Below, in pieces: positions 10,216 through 21,184 of a stretch of 64,000 nucleotides of DNA. Origin of the DNA: Iris pallida (taxonomy: Eukaryota > Streptophyta > Magnoliopsida > Asparagales > Iridaceae); contig JANAVB010044017.1 of assembly GCA_029216955.1 (NCBI GenBank), forward strand, positions 4,982,234 through 5,046,233, in the 5' to 3' direction. Below the pieces are notes generated by a model. That model did no database searches, had not been told where the DNA came from, and worked only from the letters and a program-made list of their open reading frames with translations. Within the stretch, counting starts at the first letter, position 1, and every line of letters starts with the position of its first letter. A program made the position numbers and the translations under genes.

Positions 10216-11894
10216 CTTTGATATTGTATTTAGTTGTGATAGTGACCCTTACTCTTTGATATTGAATTTAATTTTGATGGATCGTTGTTGATTTGATTTT
10301 TCTTATCGAGATGAATTTTATGACCTGAGTTACGGTATCTTCTGATAACATATGTTGACGGGAATAACAGGGATGGTAAAACGTCTACTTTATTATGGAA
10401 CCTAGAGTTTACCGCAGCTATATTAGCTGACGTGGCAAGAACATAGGGACCTGACTTCGGATGTACATATCTTGATCAAGAGATTGGAATTTCTCGCAGC
10501 TATACTAGTCGGCATAGCGAGGATTCTAGACGACATGATCATAGAGATGCATATCCCAGTTATGGACTCTACCGTTCATCGCAGCCTTGCTTACTAGCGT
10601 GGTGAGGATTCTGAGTATCATGATTTTGGACAGACGCATGTGATTATCAGATTATATCTTGAGAAGGTTATTAAAATATCACCTCTTCCATTTCACTTCT
10701 GTTTAAAAAAAATTATTTTGTTTCATCATCACTTAACTTAGGAGTAGGGATAACTTCAGATAACTAGTCTAATTCTTTGTAGAACTTCATTAGTTATAAC
10801 TCTTTCATAGTATAATGGTTTGATAGTTTGTATTAGGACTTATTCTTAGGTATGGTAGTCTAGTTGACATTAGACTAGTAACCCTTATAGTTAAATCTCT
10901 GTTGATTTTGACTATCAGTTTCATATAGGATGTTAGTCTGCTCAGGAGGTAGTGACCCCTCCGGCTCACCAGAAGGATAGTAGGATATATTAATGGTTAG
11001 AACAGTGATATTTCGTAGGTGTACTTTAGAAACAACAAGGATATTCGAGGTCGATTTGTTTTGTGGACTTGAATAATTTTAGGATATTGATTCTCGAGAT
11101 ATTTCACTTAAGATTGTGATGCTAAATTTAGGAATTTAGAAATGGAGAAGAGAATGTAACTATGAAGCAATGATGATACCAAAATTGAATAAGATGTTGG
11201 TAAGAGGACAGTGTGAACACAAGGATTTTGGGTTATGGGAAAATTTAAAGATTTTGTGGAGGTTTTAAAATTTAAGAAGAATAATATTTGAAGGTGTACA
11301 TGAAGGAAATACGAAGGTCGATTTTATAATAAAGAATAAGTTCCTGTATGACATAGGAGTAATAGTTTCGAATAAATTCGAGGACAGTGATTTGAACAAG
11401 TTCGAGGATTTCATAGACTTTGATCTAGAGATTTTGGATCCAAGTTGGGACAAGGTGTAGGAAATTAAATTTTTGGGATGATTAAGAGGATAAGGGAGAG
11501 TAAGATCAGAAAGAAGGAATAAGAGTTTTAACAAAAGCATGATCCATGAGAAATGCCTTAGGAATTTAGGCCCTACTTCCAGGAGGGAGTTCTAGTCACC
11601 AGACCTAGTTGGAGGTGAGTTCTGACCTCGACCTTAGCATGTCTTTGATGAATTGATGCACCCTACTATTGCCTCTATGATTTGATATCTTGTGATGCCT
11701 TGTGCTGTAGTATGGCTAGTATAGCGAGATGAGACCCCAGACTGATATTGTTTGCCATGACACTGTATGTTATTCTTTCAAATTGCATGATTTAGATAAG
11801 TTTTCTTAAGACCTTGATTGATTGGGGGTTTGACATAGAAGGAGTACGACCGACCTAAATTTCGAAAACAAAATTATTCTAAGGGGGGTAGACT
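10216..11894 (+). other. Element B interior, non-coding
   Basis: There are no gag or pol domains in any frame. The segment around 10490-10640 (GCAGCTATACTAG, GATTCTGAGTATCATG, TTTGGACAGACGCAT) matches the sequence just before the 3' LTR of element C. It is therefore the 3' untranslated remnant of a deleted gypsy element. The last bases (ATTCTAAGGGGGGTAGACT, 11876-11894) are the polypurine-like box preceding the 3' LTR. The primer site and gag/pol were lost together with the end of the first LTR. Confidence 0.65.
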
Positions 11895-13068
11895 TGTAAC
11901 ACCCACTTTTCTCAAATGAAGGTAATTTTGAAATTTTGTAATTATAATCATTTAATAATGATATTTGAAACATATTGTGATTTTTGGTGATTTTTTAATC
12001 AATTTAAACCTATTTAAAATATTGAAATGTGATTTTGATGGTTAACTAGTTAAACTCTAGTTTTGCTAAGCCTAGAGACTAACCGTGACCAAAGGAGCCT
12101 AGTCATATGATTAGGATGACTAATTACAACTTTTTAGCCTAAGGGTATTTTGATCATTTTGACAATTTTGTGAAATTATAAATTGTATTAATTAAATAAG
12201 TGTTATTTGTTAGGTTGAGACTCGACCTAGACACTTAATCTAATCTAGATTAGCCTTGAGCTTAGAGTGTTGATTAGGGTAACCTAGTAATGACAAGGTT
12301 AATAATATCTAGATATTCTAAGTAGGATATTTTCTCTTAGGATATTTATGAAAAAGAAAGCCCTATGACTAGTTGAACCAATAGGAAGGCTTAGAATTGG
12401 GTGTACAACTCCTAGCCACTCATCTAGACCTAAAACCTAACCCTAAATCATGTAATGGCAGCCATCAAGTGCCCCCCACTCCTATAAGTATGCTCCTATG
12501 TTGTTCTTGCCTATTTTTAAATACCTAGAAAAGTCCTAATTGTTCCTCCCCAAAATTCTTCCCCTAATATCCAAATCAAGCCCAAATTGGTCTTAATTAA
12601 TTGCATCATCATCCCCAATAGTAGAGGGTGCTAAGGAAGGCTAGCTAGCAAGGTTTCGAAGTGAATTGACCGTTCAATTGGAGAAGGACACCTTTCCTTG
12701 TTCATTTTCATTGAGGTTTCACCCTCGATAGGTAATTGCCCTAAAACCTATTTAAATTTTAGTTTCTTTTCATAGATGCATTCATTTAGGGTTCCCCTAG
12801 GTGTAGCCTAAGTTTGGTAGGAATTCGTGTCCATTTCGTATCCGTATCGAACATGTATCGGTGTATTTAAATGGTTGTTTAATGAAATGCTTGAATGGAA
12901 TAAATTTTACTAATTTCGAAAACTAATTAAACAAAGTTGTAGCCCTATACATGTGCTTTGGATTTCGTGTGGACTGAGTCGACTTTCGTGTCGTATTCGT
13001 GTCCAAAACGGACACGAACTCACTGTACGAGCAGCCGCACACATGTCCTGCTGCCACACGTGTCGTGC
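11895..13068 (+). repeat. Element B 3' LTR, first part
   Basis: It begins TGTAACACCCACTTTTC like the 5' LTR and stays collinear up to the insertion point of element A. The last five bases, CGTGC (13064-13068), are the target duplication of A. Confidence 0.85.
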
Positions 13069-15994
13069 TGTCACGCCCTAGAACCAGAATACTGGAGAGC
13101 GGGGGAATGACTCAGCCAGCTACGTATTACGGGTAGATGAATACCGTATAATACGATCAATGTTGTCTAACCAGACGAGGGGGTGCATACTACATGAAAG
13201 TCTTACTATGGTCACTTCACATCTATTGTCTCAATCATTCAAACAAGAAGCAAGAATAGAGAACATGTAAGATAAAGCAGTAAGGCGTCCCAAATTCTTA
13301 GTCAAAATGTTCTTGAGATCTGGCTTTACAAAATATAGCCAGATGGTATAGTAACATATACACAATTGTTATCAGCTGCAGTCTGACTTAGTTACAATTA
13401 TGTAAAAGTAAGTGCAAGATAATTCGACTAACATGTCGGTGCCAAACGGCTAAGTATAAAGTAAATAACAAAACGAGCGGTGGAGTAAGGAACCCACTCG
13501 AGTCCTCCTGCGATTATTCCTCTAGTATTGACCATCTTGGAGGTAGAAGTAAGCTGGATCCTCGGGGACCGGCTCTAAATCTGGCCATGCAAAACCAGAG
13601 AGGTTAGACCTCTAATAGCAAGTACCACAAGGAAGCACGATATAAAGGATTAAACCAGTAAGTAAGAGAATATAATAATAGATCTCTGCTTTCCACTAGG
13701 ATTCACATAACATCACGACACTTCGAACCAACCTCCCAACCAAACAAGGACAGAAGTTGGCCCGTCATGTCCTGACATTTTGATCATCTCAGTTAGGCAA
13801 CAGAGTAGGTACAGTACACAAACAAATCATCTTGAACGACCAATCAACTCCTACGGCTTGCTATTGTGAGTCCCAAGTTATCCTGGACTTATGCAATAAA
13901 GATTCTTCAGTTCTTACTATGTGCGAGCAAGGCTAGTCTATCCAGTCAATCAATTGCGCCAATCATGTAATTAGACGAGTCCCAGCGGGATGCCCGTCGT
14001 TAATATACCATGTACAATTTAATAATATATGCAGATATCGTTCCCTGCCCGTGTGACAGATTTACAGTATCTGTGGGAACCAGCCGGCCTGTCGGGCACA
14101 ACTAGTCCCAAGAGGGCTGCTATGTAAGAACTCGGGAATCCATTCTCTCCATGCAATTATTATTTTATTTAACTTAATAGTCTCTACGTTGAGTGAAATC
14201 CCATGCCGTGGATCATGGTCATTCAAATGAGTACTTTCGTACGGGGTACGATATGTGCAACTCTACAACGATACCCGTGCGGCTAGGTTGTAGGTCTTAC
14301 ATAGCGTAATACAACAATCAAATCTAACCACGGAGTAATCATGCCTTGACCATAAAGTACACATGCTGTTTTTGTAAGATAAATAAATAACTAAATAAAT
14401 AAATAAATAATTTGAAGCCTGCATGTGCCTGTATGTCAATATTCGGGATCAGCCAGTCGATTACAATAGTTCATTACATGAACGTGTCTCATTCATTCAA
14501 TTCAATAAGACGACTAGCCAGTCTCTTAGTTCCAACTAGGAACGCATGATCAATTTTAGTCAAGATAACCATTATTATCAATGGTGACAAGGCATGAAAG
14601 TCAATTAGTATTAAATGGGGTCGAGTCTATAACTCTCAGGGTTAAGTTCCAGTCTTACTGGGTATCCATAAACCAATCAAGACACAGGGCACGTTCTACA
14701 TAACCATATATATTAAAAATATTAACATGCCAAGGTTATCGAGTTCATGCAAAAAGCATAAGGATATAATAGGAGAACTATCATGCCACCATTACATGAA
14801 TAACTTATAGAACAAATAGAAACACCCAGGTCAGGAAGTCACGCCAAGTCTATGCTAAGGCCAACAAGTCACGCCAAGTCTAGTAGGTAGGAGTGAGCGT
14901 ATAAATAGCGTGAGCGTGAAAAGTGGTTCACGTTGGCACGCACAGCGTGATCGTGAAGGATAATTCACGCACTCATAACGTGAGCGTGAAAAGTAACTCA
15001 CGCACGCACAGCGTGAGCATAAAAAGTGAGCGTGGAAGATGATAAGAAATCCACGCACGCACGCAAAGATGTGTGCGTAACTAAAATGTCACGCTGACAC
15101 GCAAGAATGTGTGCGTGACTAAAAATTCACGCACGCACGTAAAGACGGGTGCATGACTCAAAATTCACGTACGCACGTAAAGACCGGTGCGTGACTCAAA
15201 ATTCACGCACGCACGTAAAGACGTGAGCGTGACTAAAAATTCACGCTAACACGTAAGGACGTGAGCGTGACTGAAAATTCACGCAGGCACGTAAGAACGT
15301 GTGCGTGACTAAAAATTCATGCAGGCACGTAAGAACGTGTGCGTGACTAAAAATTCACGCAGACATGTAAAGACGTGTGCGTGACTGAACCTTCGTTCCA
15401 AGCCAGAAATAAAGTTCCCATGGTTCAGAACCCATGGACAACCGAGAATACACGCCAGGTTGGGAGATCAAAACCCATGAACAACCGAGAATACAACAAC
15501 TTAGATCTAGAAGAAACAAGCCAAGAAATCAAAAATGCTAAGTACTAAACTCTCTCAGGATCATGAGAGGAAGACAAATGAACCATAAAAATGGTTCTCG
15601 AAGTGGGAAGCAAGAAGCAAGATGTACTTGCCTGCTGTTGGTTGGTGGAAGAGAGTGGTGAGGAAGAAGAAGAAGTAATGGAGAAGGAGAGTTATGAGGA
15701 GAGAGAAGGGGATGGGGGCTTTAAATAGGAAGGGTGGTTGTAGGTGGGGGTTCGGTTCATTGAACCACCATGAAACCGAGAAAACCAACCTAGGCCGAAC
15801 CACATAAGACTAAAGCAGAGAATAAAATGCAGAAATAAAAATACAGGAATAAAATTGCAGGAAATAAAATACAGATAATTAATTAACATGAAATTAAAAG
15901 AATTTAAATACAGGAGACTACATGATAAATACTAAATAAATATATACGAGTGGTACATGTATAAAAATATGCATTCTGGGAACGGAGAGTGATA
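13069..15994 (-). repeat. Element A 3' LTR
   Basis: 2,926 bp, highly similar to 21185-24136. In sense orientation it starts TATCACTCTCC (a change from TGTCAC in its partner) and ends GGGCGTGACA. A TTTAAATAG run at about 15720-15728 may be the promoter box. It contains the CACG-rich tandem array at 14880-15400. Confidence 0.9.
14880..15400. repeat. CACG-rich tandem array in A LTR (about 38-bp period)
   Basis: Roughly eight units of the type TTCACGCACGCACGTAAAG then ACGTGTGCGTGACTAAAAA run from about 15090 to 15395, preceded by less regular CGTGAGCGTGAA words. Each unit is an imperfect palindrome (CACGCAC against GTGCGTG) that could form a hairpin. The same array is at 23000-23520 in the other LTR. 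Confidence 0.8.
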
Positions 15995-16161
15995 TCTCTA
16001 CCCACCTTAGGAAAATTCCGTCCTCGGAATTTCAAATCCAAGCAGGTAGAAATATCGGAGCTAACTAATACAAGCAATTCTAGTGAGCAAGCAATCATTT
16101 TTACCAGATCAAAAACAAGTACTATATATATAAATTCATCATTCTACAATATCAAGTAGCT
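15995..16161 (-). promoter_or_regulatory. Pre-LTR polypurine-like box and 3' untranslated stretch of A
   Basis: On the minus strand, immediately before the 3' LTR, the sequence reads GAGGACGGAATTTTCCTAAG followed by GTGGGTAGAGA. The same box precedes the 3' LTR in C, D, E and (degraded) B, so it is probably the plus-strand primer region. The remainder up to the pol stop is non-coding. Confidence 0.6.
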
Positions 16162-19100
16162 CTACCCATAAGGTGATAAGCATGAAGAATCAGGACAATC
16201 AAGGTATACAGAAAGAGATATACCTTGTGAGTCAAACAGGTGTGGATACCGTGATCGGATATCATCCTCACGTTCCTACGTTGACTCTCCCAAGGAGTGA
16301 TGACCCCAAGCAACACGGACAAGACTAATTGTTCGGTTCTTAAGTATCTTCTCTCTTCGGTCTAAAATGGACACAGGCTGTTCCTCGTAAGACAGGTTGG
16401 TACCAACAACCAGCTCAGAATGATCGAAGATATGGCTTGGGTCCGATACATACCTACGTAATTGAGATACATGAAACACGTCATGCACCTCTCGTAACGA
16501 AGGTGAGAGGGATAAACGATAAGCAACATCGCCTATCCGATCAAGGATAATAAATGGGCCCACGTACCGCGGACTCAATTTCCCGCGAACGCCAAATCTA
16601 ATGACCCCATGAGTAGGTGAGATCCGCAAGAATACGTGGTCCCCAACAGAGAACTCTAACGGCCTACGATGCTGGTCCGCCCAATAACGATGTTGGTCCT
16701 GAGCAACTCGAAGTCGCTCTCTAATTTCCTTAACCACTTCAACCGTCTGAACAATCATTTCTGGGCCTAACATCTTCCTCTCCTCGATATCATCCCATGC
16801 AAGCGGTGACCTGCACTTCTTACCGTATAGTGCTTCGAATGGCGCCATCTGGATACTGGCTTGATAACTATTGTTGTATGAGGACTCGACTAAGTACAGG
16901 TGACTCTCCCAAGACCCTCCAAAATCTAGAGTACAAGCTCGTAACATGTCTTCTAAAGTCTGAATCGTTCTTTCTGATTGCCCATCCGTCTGCGGATGGT
17001 AAGCCGTGCTAAATCTTAACTTGGTACCCAGACTATGATGTAAGCTCTTCCAGAAATGTGATATAAAATGGGTATCTCGATCCGACACAATACTGACAGG
17101 GACTCCATGCTGCCTGACTATCTGTTGCATATACAACTCTGCCAACTTTTCTGTAGATTGCCCTACTCTGAAAGGAAGAAAATGTGCTACCTTTGTAAGT
17201 CGGTCCACTATTACCCAAATAGCGTTCTTACCACTTGGTGATCTCGGTAAACCGGTCACAAAGTCCATTGTAATATGCTCCCATTTCTATTCCGAAATAG
17301 GAAGCGGTTGCAATAACCCAGCTGGCCTCTGCTGTTCTGCCTTCACTTGCTGACATACCAAGCAACGGGAAACAAATCTAGCTATCTCCCTCTTCATCCC
17401 GTTCCACCAGAAATGCTGCTTGATATCTTGGTACATCTTGGTCCCTCCAGGATGAATAGAATACTGGGAACTGTGAGCTTCTTCCATAACTTCCTGTCTG
17501 ATATCTCCACTAGGCACATATAGACGTGATCCAAACCTAAGTGTACCATCTTCATGAATCTTCATCTCCTTCCTGAGTCCTGACTCACATTCTGCCCTAA
17601 GCTTCTGAATCCTTGGGTCTTGTGCCTGAGCTGCCTTGATCCTGCCTACCAAGTCGGATTGAACTTGCAGACTTGTTAGAACTCCTACATCACTAGGAAG
17701 TATAACTTCGATGTCCATCTCCTGAAGGTCTTCTAAGATATGCTTCTGTGTTGTCAACATAAATGCGCCACCTCTCCTGCTGAGAGCGTCTGCTACTACA
17801 TTAGCCTTGCCTGGGTGATACTGAAGCTCTACGTCATAATCCTTAATCAACTCCAACCATCTTCTCTACCTCATGTTTAGTTCCTTCTGAGTAAAGATGT
17901 ACTTCAGACTTTTATGGTCTGTGTACATGTCCACTCGGTCACCATATAAGTAATGCCTCCATAGCTTCAGAGCAAACACTACTGCCGCTAACTCCAAATC
18001 ATGAGTTGGGTAATTCTTCTCGTGGTCCCGAAGCTACCTAGATGCATATGCTATCACCTTCCCATGTTTCATAAGGACACATCCATGTCCTTTACCTGAC
18101 GCATCACAATATACTGTAAAACCTCCGGGTCCAACTGGCAATGTAAGAATAGGTGCTGATATCAACTTCTGCTTCAAAGTCTCAAATGATGCCTGACATT
18201 CTGCCGATCAAACGAATGGTACATCCTTCCGGGTCAAGCGGGTCATGGGTGCTGAAAGCCTTGCAAAGTCTGACACAAACCTTCTGTAATATCCTGCCAA
18301 TCCCAAGAAACTCTGCACATCTGCTACGGTCTTGGGTACTGGCCAACTTTCTACTGCTTCTACCTTCTTGGGATCTACTGCTACTCCAGCTCCTGATATG
18401 ATATGACCTAAAAATGAAATGTGATCCGACCAAAACTCACACTTGCTGAGCTTGGCATACAACTGGTTCTCTCTCAGAACCTGCAACACTTTCCTGAGGT
18501 GGTCTTCATGCTCCTCTTCACTAGCAGAGTATACGAGAATGTCGTCAAGAAATACAACGACAAACTGGTCTAAGTATGGCATAAAGATGCGATTCATCAA
18601 ATCTATGAATATTGCTGGAGCATTGGTCAAACCAAACGGCATTACTAAGAATTCATAATGCCCATACTTCGACCTGAATGCTGTCTTGGGAATATCTTCC
18701 TTCCGAACCCTCACCTGATGGTACCCTGAACGAAGATCTATCTTAGAGAAAACTCTAGCTTTGCTCAACTGATCAAATAAGTCGTCGATCCTGGATAATG
18801 GGTACTTGTTCTTCACTGTTGCCGCGTTAAGCTTCCTGTAGTCAATGCACAATCTGGATGACCCGTCCTTCTTCCCCACAAGTACCACTGGTGCTACCCA
18901 CGGTGACACGCTAGCTTGGATGAACTTCTTCTCCTTCAGTTCCTCTATATACTGATATACCTTGGCCTGCTCTGAATCCGCCATTCTGTAAACTCGATCT
19001 GATATCGGTTTAGTTCCAGGTGCCAATTCTATACTGAACTCAATATCCCTAACCGGTGGTAGACCTGGAAGTTCTTCAGAAAATACGTCTAGAAACTCTT

Positions 19101-19710
19101 CAACTACCTTCGGAATCTGAACTTCTTCCATTGCCGTTATTACTCCCTGCTCTTGTTGAGTTGCCCCTGATCTGACTAAGGTGAACTGCTTCATGCCTGG
19201 AATATCAAAAGACACACTCCCTGTACGACAATCTATTGTCGCATGACTGTCTTTTAGCCAGTCCATGCCTAAGATAACGTCGAAATTTCCAACAGAAAAT
19301 TCTATCAACCGGGCGGGCAAGGAATGCCCGTAAACTACAACGCTACATGCTAAAATAACTCTACTAACTCCTACGAGCCCATTTCCAGTGAGTATATTCA
19401 ACCTCCCTGGCAATGCCTCGAACTCCATTCCTAGTCGTGTCATAAATTGTACAGATATAAATGAATGAGATGCTCCCAAATCAAACAATGCTACTGCGGG
19501 ATATGAGGCGACGAGAATGTTACCTGCCACAACATCTTCCGATGCCAATACCTCCTCCAAGGACAGAGTGAATGCTTGCCCTCGACCTTCTTGCTGGTTT
19601 TCATGCTGCGGCCTAGCCTGATGCTGTTGCTGGCCCCTTCCTTGATGATGCTGGGGTGGTCTATGCTGGTGTTGCTGCATCGGCGGCCCCTGCTGCCGAA
19701 ACATCTGAGC
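16162..19710 (-). pseudogene. pol: Element A pol: protease, RT, RNase H, integrase, chromodomain (broken)
   Basis: In order, the retropepsin-like site reads FDLGASHSF (residues 75-77 of the longest open piece). The canonical Ser/Thr is Leu here, which should abolish cleavage. Reverse transcriptase follows, with MPFGLTNAP and an intact FLDD (387-388), then RNase H with YCDASG and TDHKSLKY. Integrase has an HHCC zinc region (CLVCQQ), the catalytic MDFVTGLP and VSDRD aspartates and the [10 protein letters not shown] glutamate. A C-terminal chromodomain ([12 protein letters not shown]...GESTW) closes the protein. In-frame stops lie near 18208, 18036, 17868, 17287 and 16273. All are single-base losses of W, Q or R-type codons in an otherwise well-kept frame, suggesting recent decay. 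The protein normally makes, integrates and targets cDNA copies to chromatin. Confidence 0.92.
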
Positions 19711-20985
19711 CTACGGCATAAATGGATGCTGTGCCAACGGCCTTACTGCCACCGCTGGTCCTCGATACTGGCCTGCCCTGGTGCTGGCAGAGCAGGAAAC
19801 TGCTGCCCTGGTCCTCCTGACCTCGAATTCATGGGACATGTGGTAATCCGATGGTCTGGATTTCCACATATCAGACACAGTCCATTCAATGTTCGACACA
19901 CATCTCTAGTGTGCCCCATCTTCCCACAATAAGTGCAGCCCGCCGGGGGTTGCTGGTTCTTCCTCTGTTGCTGTTGCTGCTGCCTGGGTGGTGGTGCTGG
20001 TCCTCGTATCGCTACATCATGGATACGAATGCCAGTGGATGGTGCTGTTGTTCGGGGCGCTGCTCCCCCTCCTCCTTCAATCTGACTATGGGATCTCTTC
20101 TGACCCCCAATCCTTGCCGTAAGCCTCTGAATGGTGATCTCATGCCTTCGAGTTGCCGTCAATACTTCGTCAAAAGTTTGGTAATTGTGCCCCTCTATCA
20201 ATTGCAAGAGTTCAAGATGAAACCCTTGCTGAAACCTCATAGCCCTCTGGCTCTCTGTTGCTACCATCTCTGGGGCGAATCTACTCAATCTGCAGAACTC
20301 TGCTGCATAAGCATCTACAGTCTTGTCGGCCTGCCTGAGGTTGATAAACTTCTGTTGTAGCTCAAACCGTGCCACAACTCCATAGTACTTGGTCTTGAAT
20401 CTTGCAGTGAAATCGACCCAAGCCACAGGACGTCTGATGCCCACTTCCTCTGATTCCCACCAATCATGTGCGAGATCCTGAAGTAACAACTTCACTAGAT
20501 CCACACGTTCTTCTGTCGGTACCTTAGCTGCTATCAGAATAGCCTAAATATCCTTAAGCCATGCATCTACTGAGATGGCATCCTCCGTGCCCTCGAAACG
20601 GCGGGGGTTGTACTTGCAAAACCTGGCTGATGCTCCTGAATCAGTCCTCACTCCTCTTTCCAAAGCCGTCTGCAATCCTTGGTTGAGTAACACATTCTGC
20701 TCTTGTAGCTGAGTGTGCATGCGCTGCTGGGCCAACATCTGATGTTGCTGAGTAGCCATCATTCCTCTCATGATCTCCAGAAGGGCTGGTGTGTCCACTT
20801 GGGTAGGTGGAACTGTTGGTGGTGGTGGAACATCCGGATACTGCGATCCAGCTGCTGCTTCTACTATCACTTCTTCTTGGATAGCCTCTTGAGGAGAGAC
20901 TGGCCCTTGTTGCTGACCAACCTGGTCATGTTGCCCACGTTGCCCTTGTTGTTGTCCAGCTCTGACCGATGCGGATGAAGTGCCC
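19711..20985 (-). pseudogene. gag: Element A gag: capsid/nucleocapsid polyprotein (broken)
   Basis: The N-terminal part is Q/P-rich. The Retrotrans_gag domain begins around RRFEGTEDAISVDAWL and continues through DLAHDWWE, FINLRQADKTVDAYAAEF and RFQQGFHLEL. Two CCHC zinc knuckles follow, CTYCGKMGHTRDVC and CLICGNPDHRITTC. One TAG lies at about 20541, and a frameshift after PAPGQ near 19775 separates gag from pol. No ATG opens the frame. Instead a pyrimidine-rich CCCTTTTCTTAG lies just before GGCACTTCATCC (boundary near 20985), so the start codon may lie in a spliced leader exon. Gag forms the virus-like particle that houses reverse transcription. Confidence 0.85.
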
Positions 20986-21159
20986 CTAAGAAAAGGGACA
21001 AGAGAACAATCAAACAACCGGACATGAAGGATCAATGAAGTCAAAGGATACCGGAATGTCAAGCAAGGGTTGAGAATAACGAATCATGAGATCAAGGGAG
21101 GAAACACGTGTGATTGAGACATCCTATAAATCAAAACACCCTACAAGTCTGAAATCAGA

Positions 21160-21175
21160 CCTGTATGGGCCACCA
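21160..21175 (-). promoter_or_regulatory. Primer binding site of A, tRNA-Ile(AAU) type
   Basis: On the minus strand it reads TGGTGGCCCATACAGG, nine bases inside the 5' LTR. It complements the 3' end of plant tRNA-Ile(AAU) (CCTGCATGGGCCA plus CCA) with one mismatch. The same site recurs in C, D and E. Confidence 0.7.
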
Positions 21176-21184
21176 CTAAAACCT

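Noticed and set aside
14880..15400. CACG-rich array as a centromeric or other satellite
   Set aside because: It has only about eight units, is confined to both LTRs of one element, and shows no extended tandem block.
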